Assembly: GCA_016584305.1 (NCBI GenBank)
Contig: JACEEZ010003813.1
Location: 1 to 64,000, forward strand
Direction: 5' to 3'
Length of the DNA stretch: 64,000 nucleotides
Source: Chionoecetes opilio
Taxonomy: Eukaryota; Arthropoda; Malacostraca; Decapoda; Majidae
Part shown: piece after piece, positions 44,291 to 53,387 of the stretch
Numbering within the stretch: the first letter of the stretch is position 1
Layout: the number at the start of each line of letters is the position of its first letter
Position numbers and translations under genes: made by a program
The notes under the pieces: generated by a model
What the model was told of the DNA's origin: nothing
Database searches by the model: none
Seen by the model: the letters and a program-made list of their open reading frames with translations, nothing else

Positions 44291-45068
44291 TGCTTTTTCT
44301 TGCACACTCAAGCCTGCCTCAGCCAGACATACATGAAAATTAGTCAATGCAGCCAGAATTGTTTAAGCTCTTTGGTAGGTGGTGGTTCGTTAGCCATGGT
44401 AGGTAATCCACTAGGCCCTCAGGTCGAAAAATAGGGTTGTCTGTCAGGAAGAGCGATCCAGGGCGTAGAACTCGTGCCACAAATTTAAATGATGAAACGG
44501 ACAAGAGAATTGGAAAATATTCTATCAACCGTCTAATTCATTACGACATTATGGGGAAAATTGACGTTAAACAGAAAGAAGTAGAAAAGTCTAGAAAGAA
44601 ATATATACCGTACAAACCTTATGGCTGGAAGGATTGACATTTCATCCTCATCTAAGAGTTGTTTTTCTGGCGATGAGATGCGCTCATGGTCTGACTCGCA
44701 CAGGTGATTATTGGACCAGGAAATTTGTGGATCAAAAGCTCTGAGTCATTGGAGAAGCGCAACTCTCATCACCATCCACTGGCTGCATCATCATTGAAGT
44801 CTGCCACCACGTCTCTATGATCACAGGGGAAGGCATTATTGGAGACAGGACATCCCTAGTTTGGTGCTGTTGGTTGCGATAATACGATCTTCTGTGCGTC
44901 TAACTTATATTGCCCAGGTTGGGTGATTCCTAATTCTATTGCAGACGATCTGATTGTGTGGCAGCCAGAGAGACACTGTCAGGAGTGCCCCGCCCGTGTT
45001 AACCGGTTGGCCAGAGCCGCTGGGTTGTGACTCAGTTCAAAGCGGAGGACATCGTGATCTGTGAGGGG
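44291..45068. other. No gene supported
   Basis: Repeat-derived sequence; 44470-44590 resembles 42305-42400. Nothing else assignable. Confidence 0.3.
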
Positions 45069-45240
45069 AACATAAGAACATAAGAAAATAAGGTAAGCTA
45101 CAAGAGGCCGCGACCGCGAGGCACCTACACGAGGTAGTCTGTTACTTAACTCTACCTACATCCACCTCTTCTTCCCATCCAGAATTTATCAGACTCCTTT
45201 TAAAGACCCCTATAGGCTTCCGGTGGAGGTGGTGGAAGGC
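45069..45240 (+). repeat. Decapod-type interspersed repeat D
   Basis: Begins GAACATAAGAACATAAGAAA and continues with CTACAAGAGGCC...CTACACGAGGTAGT and a CTCCTTTTAAAGACC block. Fuller copies at 47586-47790, 50325-50590 and 50938-51240; fragments near 38297, 46905, 48268, 49816, 52755, 53040, 61815 and 62100, and a reverse fragment at 58690-58745. Confidence 0.8.
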
Positions 45241-45564
45241 TAAAGGGTCATGGCTGAGGCAGTGGTAATCAAGGTGCTTGTCAGAGGAAGCCAAGTGGGC
45301 TGTGAAGGTATGATACAGCTAGCAAATGATAGTAAAGTGGAGTATAACAGTAGTAGTGGTAGTTGTTGTTATTGTAGTGGTAGTAGTTATGCACAGCCAT
45401 AAGTAGCATGTAATGCATACTGCACAACAATAATTAGTAGTACACAGTATTAATAACAGATATAACAAGCAAGCCATACAGGAATTAGTATATAGCAGTA
45501 GTAGCAGTAGTAGTAACAGTGTAACAAGATTATCACTTGCAACAGTAGAAGCAGCAGTTAGCAG

Positions 45565-45880
45565 ATATGGCATTGCAGCAGCACCAGCAGGTCAGCCAAG
45601 GTGAGATCAGCAGCACCAGCAGGTCAGCAATGGTGAGATCAGCAGCACAGCAGGTTCAGCCAAGGTGAAGATCAGCAGCAGCAGCAGTCAGCCAAGGTGT
45701 TGAGATCAGTAGCAACCAGAGGTAAGCCAAGGTGAGATCATCAGCACCAGCAGGTCAGCAATGGTGAGATCAGCAGCACCAGCAGGTCAGCAATGGTGAG
45801 ATCAGCAGCAGCAGCAGGTCAGCAAGGGTGAGATCAGCAGCAGCAGCAGGTCAACAAAGGTGAGATCAGCAGCCGTCACT
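45565..45880. repeat. ~31-bp minisatellite, ~9 copies
   Basis: Unit AGCAGGTCAGCAATGGTGAG followed by ATCAGCAGCACC. It ends 24 bases inside the putative intron that starts at 45903 on the minus strand. Confidence 0.92.
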
Positions 45881-45903
45881 ATGTACTGTTTGTCGCCTCT
45901 CAC

Positions 45904-46121
45904 CTCACAGGGCACCCGGCCACTCAGGGGAAGCACCAGCTTGGCCAGGCGCTTTGGTGTGATGTGGTTGGGTGGGTGCTGAATCGTGGCCGGTGCAGTG
46001 TTCAGGGCCACCTGCCACTGGTTTCTTGATGCTGGTAAACTCGGCGCTCAGAGTCCTTGGGTATGATGAACAGGACGGGGATTTTATCATTCATGCGGGA
46101 TTTTGTCCAGTGGATTGGATT
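45904..46121 (-). CDS. IL-17-receptor-like gene, SEFIR domain exon 2
   Basis: Minus-strand exon with acceptor TTCCCACCACAG and donor TGTGAG|GTGAGAGG. It opens in phase 0 as NPIHWTKSRMNDKIPVLFII, then PKDSE. A tryptophan followed about ten residues later by a hydrophobic strand matches the SEFIR block (W...I..A.KVI.V.S) of interleukin-17 receptors, a TIR-like cytoplasmic signalling domain that pairs with Act1-type adaptors. The frame then needs at least one shift before continuing as ITPKRLAKLVLPLSGRVPCE, so the exon holds an indel or sequencing error. The remainder of the domain and the stop codon are not found. Confidence 0.55.
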
Positions 46122-46149
46122 CTGTGGTGGGAAGGGAAAAATTGATGTT

Positions 46150-46282
46150 AAACAGGAAGAAGAAGAAGAAGAAGGAGAAGGAGAAGGAGAAGGAGAAGGA
46201 GAAGAAGAAGAAGAAGAAGGAGAAGGAGAAGGAGAAGGAGAAGGAGAAGGAGAAGGAGAAGAAGAAGAAGAAGAAGAAAAGG
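46150..46282. repeat. GAA/GGA microsatellite
   Basis: (GAAGGA)n/(GAA)n of about 133 bp. On the gene's strand it is an uninterrupted pyrimidine tract lying 29 bases upstream of the acceptor of exon 45904-46121. Confidence 0.95.
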
Positions 46283-46996
46283 AAGGGTATACTGTTGGCT
46301 GTGGTGATTGTGGTGGTAATAGTGGTGGTGGTGACTCACCTGTAGCCTGATAAACATAGAATTATTATGTTAAACAATCCTATGTGGAAGTTCATATCCC
46401 TTCTTAATATCTAGGCATAAAGCTCCAAGAAAATAAGATAATATTTCATGGCTGTATTATGTCCTTAATTATAATTGGTCTTAAATACAAAAAATGAAAA
46501 AACATAATAAATAACTAATATAGAAAGATAACACATTACTATTAGAACTGAATGAAACGTAAAAAAAAATATCACGAGCATATACAGACCTTTTTTTTTT
46601 TTTTTTTTTGAAAAAGACTTAAGTCATAGGAGAGTGGGAAAACTAGAAACAGGGGAAGAGAGTCCAGAGTTTACCAGTGAAAGGATGAAAGAGTAAAGAT
46701 ACTGATTAACTCTTGCATTAGGGAAGATGGACAGAATAGGGATGAGAATGAGTAGAAAGTCTGGTGCAGCGAGGACGCGGGAGTGGGGGAGGCAGGCAGT
46801 AGCAAGTTCAGAAGAGCACGTGAGCATGAAAATAACAGTTAGAAGAGAGCAAGAGAGATGCATGAGACCTAATGCACAGAACCGAGGCAAGTGGCCGGAA
46901 ATACGAACATAAGAAAACAAGGAAGTACAAGAGGCTGCGAGACCTACACGTGGCAGTTCCATTAAATTAATATTAGCCCGGGCCTTCTCCTCTCAC
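46283..46996. other. Intron between SEFIR exons
   Basis: Carries a poly-T tract (46590-46608) and a repeat D fragment (46905-46965). No further exon seen. Confidence 0.4.
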
Positions 46997-47153
46997 CTCA
47001 TTTGCCATTTATCCTGCCATCAATGGGGGAGACAAACACGTCTTCATCAGGAAATCTTCGGCTAAAAGCTTCACAAACTTTTAAGGTGCCCTGGCTCTCC
47101 GGTGGATAGACCAGGAGGACGGGGGGCTGCTTCCTCATGATGTCTAAACCATT
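46997..47153 (-). CDS. IL-17-receptor-like gene, SEFIR domain exon 1
   Basis: Minus-strand exon from acceptor CTATTCACAAG to donor AATGAG|GTGAGAGG. It reads NGLDIMRKQPPVLLVYPPES then QGTLKVCEAFSRRFPDED. The basic lead-in and the hydrophobic strand VLLVYPPES followed by a helix fit the beginning of SEFIR domains (compare VLVVYPS in vertebrate IL-17 receptor B). A stop appears just before the donor in the current frame; dropping one A of an AAA run would give 156 bases, phase 0 on both sides, matching both neighbours. I infer a one-base insertion error or a recent frameshift. Confidence 0.58.
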
Positions 47154-47183
47154 CTTGTGAATAGAGCAATGGGATAACATTAA

Positions 47184-47383
47184 CCCCTGGAATCAGAACG
47201 GTAATTTCCATGGTAATTTGGTACCAGTAGATGATTTTTAGTGAAACAGTATAAGCAATTTTTATGATATTGACCGTTTCGTTTCCTTTGTCGACTAACT
47301 ATTTTGGTAGATTAGTTCTTTTCGTAATTTTATGGCTCGACAACAATTTTTTAGAGCAAAGAAAGATCTGGGTATAAAGGGGG
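47184..47383. repeat. TTAA-flanked MITE, piggyBac-like, copy 1
   Basis: TTAA then CCCCTGG...; the right end is GGGG followed by CTAA (mutated TTAA). ~200 bp, lies 30 bp upstream of the exon at 46997-47153. Confidence 0.7.
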
Positions 47384-47585
47384 CTAATATGCTGTGTGTG
47401 TGAGCAAGCAAATCAAATAACATGTGAGGTGAATAAGTAACCATAAGAATAACAGATAATCTAAACTAATACCTTATACCTAAAACTAATACCTGAGGAT
47501 ATGGAACTTTTGAAGGGAAACTGCTCACACGATGACCGGTGAAAGGTTAATGAGCCTTTTACACAAGACAATTTATTCCCTTTAA

Positions 47586-47790
47586 GAACATATGAATATA
47601 AGAAAATAAGGAAGCGTACAAGAGGCCGTGAGACCTACCACTGGTAGTTCCTGTACATAACCCTACCTACATCCACTTTCATGCCTCATCCATAAAAGCT
47701 GCCTAGCCTCCTTTTAAAACCTCCTATTGACTCCGCACTAACTACCCAACACTGAGTCCTAACTGGACATCCTAAACTCATCTTCCTAAG
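47586..47790 (+). repeat. Repeat D, longer copy
   Basis: Starts GAACATATGAATATAAGAAA and extends through CCTCCTTTTAAAACCTCCTA and ACTGAGTCC. Confidence 0.8.
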
Positions 47791-47804
47791 TAAAACATCA
47801 TCAG

Positions 47805-48095
47805 AAAATACAGGAACAATATAGACAACTGGCTTCCTTTATATTAAGTCTGACAGAAAAACAGTAACAATATAGACAACTGCTTCCCTTAATATTAAAG
47901 TCTGACAGAAAAACAGTAACAAATAGACAACTGCTTTCTTATATTCGTCTGACGAAAACAGTAAACAATTATAGACAAACTGCTTTCTTTATATTAAGTC
48001 TGACAGAAAACAGTAACAATATAGACAACTGCTTCCTTATATTAAGTCTGACAGAAAACAGTAACAATATAGACAACTGCGTCTCTTATTTTAGT
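47805..48095. repeat. ~47-bp minisatellite, 6 copies
   Basis: Unit GACAGAAAACAGTAACAATATAGACAACTG then CTTCCTTATATTAAGTCT. Many one-base length differences between copies. Confidence 0.92.
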
Positions 48096-48561
48096 CCTGA
48101 ATACTCCCTATCATATTGACAAGTCATGATGAATATAATGCATAGCTGTAGATATTAGCACTTATAATTGTCACTCAAGCTTGTTTATTTTCCGCCTTGA
48201 TCGAATATATGAAGAGTGTAGATATTGCACTCATTGTCAGACTCACGCTTGACTATTTTCGCCCTGAAGAATAAGAAAAATAAGGAAAATAAGGAGGCTA
48301 CAAGATGCCGCAAGACCTACACGTGGTAGTTCATGTAAATAAATACATAGTTGTAGATATTATAGACACTCCTAGTGGTCAGACTCGCTTGTTTATTTTC
48401 CGCCGCTGGTGAAACAGATGATGAAGGAGGCGAGGAACGGCGAAGCAGCATGCAGGTGACCGACACGGAGGATGATCAGGGGGGGGAGGAGGGCACTTCT
48501 TACAAGGAAAAGAACCATGCTTATTAGTCAGACACTAGTTGTTTATGTTAACTAGTGTCTG

Positions 48562-48562
<1 letters not shown>

Positions 48563-48596
<34 letters not shown>

Positions 48597-48650
48597 GAGG
48601 CCCGAAAAAAAAAAAAAAAAAAAAGAGAGGCCGGAAAAAAGAGAAAAAAA
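48563..48650. repeat. Poly-A tracts
   Basis: Two A runs of 33 and ~20 bases joined by GAGGCC-like linkers, following a short inverted ACTAGTGTCTGA motif. Confidence 0.9.
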
Positions 48651-48679
48651 AGAAGAACTAGTTTTTCTTGTCGGTTTAA

Positions 48680-48893
48680 CCCCTGAGACCCAGAAAACGT
48701 AATTTCCCATTGTAATTTAGCCACCAATTAGACGATTTTTAGTGAATATAAGAAATATTTTATACGCTATGACCTGTTTAGTATCCTTTCACTACTAATT
48801 GGCTCATATATTTAGTTAGTTTTGTAATTTTTGGCTATCAACAAATATTTTTTTATAGCAAGGAAAGATCTGGCGTTAACAGGCATGGCGGGG
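48680..48893. repeat. TTAA-flanked MITE, copy 2
   Basis: TTAA at 48676-48679 and 48894-48897. Left end CCCCTGAGACCCAG, right end GGCGGGG (inverted CCCC.). Same interior as copies at 51769-51982 and 60841-61046. Confidence 0.8.
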
Positions 48894-48909
48894 TTAATAA
48901 GTTTGTCAG

Positions 48910-49510
48910 TGTGTGCGTTTGTCATTGGTATTTATAGTTGTGTTGCATTTGTCACTCTTATTTTATAGTGTGTTGCATTTGTCACTTATTTATAGTGTGT
49001 TGCATTTTAACTCTTAATTTAGAGTTGAGTTTGGTGTTGCATTTGTCATCTTATTTTAGAGTTGGTCGGTTTGTACACTCCTATTTATAGTTGTGTTGCA
49101 TGTCACTCTTTTATAGTTGTGTCGCATTGCACTTTATTTTATAGTTGTGTTGCATTTGTCACTCTTCATTTTATCAGTTGTGTTGCATTTGTCACTCTTA
49201 TTTTATAGTTGTGTTGCATTTGTCACTCTATTTATAGTTGTGTGCATTTGTCAATCTTATTTTTAGAGTTGGGTTTGCGTTGCACTCTTATGTATGAGTT
49301 GTGTTGCATGTGTCACATTTATAGTTGTGTTGCATTTTTTCATGTGATTTAGAGTTGGTTGCATTTGTCACTCATTTATAGTTGTGTTGCGTTTGTCACT
49401 CTTATTTTTAGTGTGTTTGCATTTGTCACTCTTATTTTATAGTTGTGTTAGCGTTTGTCATACTTATTTTATAGTTGTGTTGCACGTTGTCATGCTATTT
49501 ATAGCAACAT
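48910..49510. repeat. ~31-bp minisatellite, ~19 copies
   Basis: Unit TTATAGTTGTGTTGCATTTG followed by TCACTCTTATT. Many indels between copies, in the putative IL-17-receptor-like intron. Confidence 0.95.
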
Positions 49511-50146
49511 TAGCTATGGGACACTTAACATTTTATATTTTGTAAATGAATGACATATGGAGGATTAACAGTTCAGGTAAGAAACATGTGAAGACTACAG
49601 TTACCAGTGGACTTTACTATTATGTTGAGGAAGTACAAAAGGATAAAAATATATGGCATGCGAAATAAATGAATTGAAGAATGAAGGAACATATTCATTG
49701 AGATTTAAGTGATACCTAGAGAATAAAAGTCTATTTGCAGTACAACAGTAGCAAGACTGCAGGTGGAATTGTGTGAGGAGTTGTCAGACTCACGCTTGAC
49801 TATTTTCCGCCTTGAAGAATAAGAACATAAGAAAATAAGGAGGCTACAAGATGCCGCAAGGAGGATATGGAAAGATAAATCAGTTAACACAAATCAGTTA
49901 ATGCTGTGAATAGTACGTACTACTTCGAAAAACTGATGAATGTGAAGAATCATACATGCATGAGTATCAAGGAGAGTAGGAGAAGAGAATACAAAACAAG
50001 TTGGCATAAAAATATAAAGTTGTATGAACATCTGAATTATAAGATGCTGTGGGAGGTAATGAAGTAACGTAACTGTGATTTTAATAAATATATTCATATA
50101 ATTTCAAGATAGGTAGAATTATGTAAAGAATGTTATGGACACCTAC
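49511..50146. other. Putative intron, no exon seen
   Basis: AT-rich, with a repeat D fragment at 49813-49862. The transmembrane exon expected between 50147 and 47153 is not identified. Confidence 0.4.
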
Positions 50147-50302
50147 CAAATCTAGGAGACACTGAGACATGGCAGCCTTTGGGTTTGGGTGGCACCATCT
50201 GGAGGCCATCTCGGACCCTGACGGTTTGTAGAGTACACGGCAGCGTTCACCGGCACGCGGGAAATGGGACCAAACATCATCCGTCGTGTTCTTAGAACAA
50301 GT
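50147..50302 (-). CDS. IL-17-receptor-like gene, ectodomain exon
   Basis: Minus-strand exon of 156 bases, acceptor ATATCCTCTTCAG, donor GATTTG|GTAGGTG, phase 0 at both ends and fully open. It reads TCSKNTTDDVWSHFPRAGER, CRVLYKPSGSEMASRW, CHPNPKAAMSQCLLDL: four cysteines and one N-glycosylation site, fitting an extracellular, disulphide-bonded region. It is placed between the fibronectin-like exons and the cytoplasmic SEFIR exons. The family assignment comes from neighbours, not from this exon itself. Confidence 0.6.
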
Positions 50303-50324
50303 CTGAAGAGGATATATGAAATGG

Positions 50325-50590
50325 AAGATAAGAACAAGAAAATAATGGAAGCTACAAGAGGCCGTGAGACCCGACACGAGTGGGTAGTTCCTGTTACTTA
50401 ACTCTACCTACATCCCACCTCTTCTTTCCTATCCATGAAATTTATCCCAGACTCCTTTCAAAGACCCTAATAGACTCCGCATTGACTACCTGACGACTGA
50501 GTCCATTCCAATCCATTCACCACCCTAATTTGTGAAACAGTTTCTCCCTTATTTCCTTTTTTAAATCGATGCTTATTCCAAGCTGATATC
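50325..50590 (+). repeat. Repeat D, longer copy
   Basis: AGAACAAGAAAATAATGGAAGCTACAAGAGGCC start, extends to ATTTCCTTTTTTAAATCGATGC. Confidence 0.8.
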
Positions 50591-50718
50591 AAATGAAGAT
50601 GTAGAATTATACATGGAATCAGAGACTACTGCCTACACAACCTACAACCCTACAAGCCTACAACCATTCAAGAGAGCAACAAAAATTCATTCAAATGTGT
50701 ACAAAGGCTAAAACGTAC

Positions 50719-50908
50719 TTGTGGTCCACTCTTCAAGTAAGGACATCCTTATCATCGTTAGGAGGGCATCTGGCCAGCGTCATCCTGTAGTCCACCTGGC
50801 CATAGGGCGATGACTGTATGGTGAGTGTCAGAGGCTCATAACTCTGAAGGGCGTCCTGGTGGATGTAGAAGAAGACGTGCCAATCACCAGGGCAGGTTTT
50901 CTCAGGAT
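50719..50908 (-). CDS. IL-17-receptor-like gene, ectodomain exon
   Basis: Minus-strand exon with acceptor CTCCTTCAACAG and likely donor CACAA|GTACGT. It starts in phase 1 and reads PEKTCPGDWHVFFYIHQDAL, QSYEPLTLTIQSSPYG, QVDYRMTLARCPPNDDK. Alternating hydrophobic strands with two cysteines resemble the fibronectin-like ectodomain of IL-17 receptors. The upstream exon 61131-61343 ends in phase 1 with A, so the split codon becomes AAT and the frame continues. Near the 3' end the frame hits TGA (KDVLT then stop); one missing base would clear it and would also make the exon end in phase 0, as the next exon needs. Confidence 0.6.
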
Positions 50909-50937
50909 CTGTTGAAGGAGGAAGGGTGTCGGATATT

Positions 50938-51240
50938 AAGAACATAAGGAAGCTACAAGAGGCCGTGAGACCTACACGAGGTAGTTCCTGTCACTTAATT
51001 AACACTACCTACATCACCTTTCAGCCCAATCATGAATTTATCTAGCCTCCTATTAAAGCTCTCTAATGAACTCCGCACAAATACTGTTTACTGGAGTCCA
51101 TTCAATCATTTACAACCCTATTTGTGAATCCAGTTTTCCCGATTTTTTTTTTAAATCTACCGTTTCCAGCTTGAATCCGTTACTTCTTGTTCTACCCTGG
51201 TGACTAGCCGTAAGAACCTTTTCCTACCTAGCCTTAATTA
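50938..51240 (+). repeat. Repeat D, longest copy, crossing the duplication boundary
   Basis: Starts AAGAACATAAGGAAGCTACA; from about 51036 the same sequence recurs at 60114, where the 5' part of the repeat is missing. Confidence 0.75.
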
Positions 51241-51768
51241 TTCCCGTTATCACTAAATATTGTAGTTTATGGATATTGTAGTTTATGGATATTGTAGTTT
51301 ATGGATATTGTAGTTTATGAATTGTAGTTCAGATTAGTTTTACAAATGTGGTGCCTTTGTTTGTCCCTCGTTGGTGCACCTGAGTACAGTTAGTGTTGGT
51401 GGTTCTGCCCAGCATTGAGGCTTGGTACACACCCAAGGCAGATGCCTAACAAAGGTTAAATTAATTTAAAAACGTTTACAATTAAAGAAAAATGAGAAGA
51501 TATCATAAACTAAAATTATTGGATATTCACTGTGAGATGATAATGAACCCTATTGAAAATAATTTATGAACCTATTGTGTGTAAAAACTATTACCCTATT
51601 GAAATTGAAATTAAATAAATGAAATTAACCCTATTTACATTCTGCAAAGATAAATTCCATTCAAAATCCATGACATTGCCTGTGATGCAATGCTACACAG
51701 GTTCACACGGGGTTACACAAAACTACAACTATATTAGTACACTTATAATTTGAGTTTCGAACCACTTG

Positions 51769-51982
51769 AGGACCCAGAACGTTAATTTCCCAATGTAATT
51801 AAGCTACCATTAGACAATTTTAGTGAATATAAGAAATATTTTATAGCCAATGAACTGATTTAGTATCCTTTGTCACTAAACTAAGTTTGGTATATTGTCA
51901 GTTATTTTTGTAATTTTATGCTTATCAAAAGACAAGTGTTTTTTATAGCATAGGAAAGATTAGATTTTGGCCTGTGAAGGGG
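51769..51982. repeat. TTAA-flanked MITE, copy 3 (in unit A)
   Basis: Counterpart of 60841-61046. Right TTAA present, left altered to CGAA. Confidence 0.7.
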
Positions 51983-52068
51983 TTAAATCATAATATAGTA
52001 AAGGTTAAACTAAATCAAAACTAGTTATAGCTGAAACCACAGGTATTTTCTAATGTTGCAAACTCATG

Positions 52069-52280
52069 ATTCTGAAGCCCGCTGGAATCCTGAAAAGGTA
52101 GGCAAGCCCCTGGACACTATCAGATGAATCGTGAGCTTGAATTCATGGAGTCGTTCCAAACTTGGTCTTCATGTGGCAGGTCATACATGAGGGTGCCGTC
52201 ACCACGCCTCAAAGAGGGCAAAAATCCGGCAAGGAGTTCCATACTTGAGGGACGATGAATGATACTGAACCCTGAGAGCT
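52069..52280 (-). pseudogene. Damaged copy of ectodomain exon 61131-61343
   Basis: Acceptor TCTCTTTCCAG is kept, but several one-base indels break the frame and the donor has lost a G (CAGTGAGT in unit B is CATGAGT here), abolishing GT at that spot. Either a decayed duplicate or erroneous sequence. Confidence 0.65.
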
Positions 52281-52428
52281 CTGGAAAGAGAATACAAGGA
52301 ATTATTCACAAAGCGGTTTCATCATGTTCGGGGGCAATAATTACCTTCACACAGGTTAGTCCCCAATAAATTTCAATCTATGCGAAAAGTCATCACACAT
52401 CACACAACAAAAATTATATGTTGTACTA

Positions 52429-52643
52429 GGGAGGAGCGGGGAGCGTTGCATCGAGGTAGGTTGCATCATTTGCCTCTTAACTAGCATTAACTTGTTGATT
52501 ATTTATTATTGTTGTAGTTGTAGTAGTAGTATTTAGTTGTAGTAGTAGTAGTATTAGTATAAAGGACGATGTACGTTGATAACATGCGAGGTAGATGCCA
52601 AAATGATGCAACTACCCTCGATCAACCCTGCCCCGCTCTCCCC
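52429..52643. repeat. MITE M3, copy 2 (in unit A)
   Basis: Counterpart of 61492-61703, (GTA)n core at 52515-52560. Confidence 0.8.
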
Positions 52644-52878
52644 AATTAATAAAAAAAATTCTATTAGCGATACGACTGACAATCTCTAAGTCTCTGTATG
52701 GGAAGGCTTAATGAGCAATCTTTGATGTGAAAAACAGTAGCAAATAGATAAGAAATAAGAACATAAGAAAATAAGCAAGCTACAAGGGGCCATTAGACCG
52801 CACGTGTAGTTCCTGTGTTAAAATCTGCATACTTGAATGAATGAAGTGTAAAAACATATAATTTGTAAGCCAATTCAC

Positions 52879-53024
52879 CTTTCCATGGTCGGGGAAGGAA
52901 GGAGTGTCAGGTCGACCAATGCCTCTGATTCCAAACTGCCATTGTGGTGGTACAACGAAGGTCAAACCAGGGCATCGCTTGGGCTGTGATGAGGCTTGGC
53001 TTTGATACCACCACAGTCCCTAAT
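52879..53024 (-). pseudogene. Damaged copy of ectodomain exon 61948-62088
   Basis: Acceptor GATTGGTTCAG and donor GGAAAG|GTGAATT are present, but a net +5 bases disrupt the frame relative to unit B. Confidence 0.65.
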
Positions 53025-53387
53025 CTGAACCAATCATAAGATCTAAGAAAATAAGAACATGAGAAAATAAGCCAGATATCCTCCTGATTTTTTTTTTTTT
53101 ATTTTTTTTTTTAATTTGTGCTAAGGATTAGTATGTTTAGATATAGTAACGCTGTAAAGTGTCAATTTAGTCTCCCCCCCAACACCACCGCCTTCCACGT
53201 CCCCAGGTATGTTAGGGTAGAGGAATGGGGGGCATCTCTCCCACACTTTATTATTACGTTTTAAGGTATTCTGAAGGAACCTACGTGAAGGTCTTCTGAG
53301 GGGAAAAAAAAAGTAATAGGGCGAAAGGAATTTAGAGTTGTTACTGTCTGCGACGTTAGTGTTAACTACGGGTAGAGAGTCGGAACA

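Noticed and set aside
46057..46350. Poly-Glu/Lys frame
   Set aside because: Translation of the GAAGGA microsatellite overlapping a real exon on the other strand.
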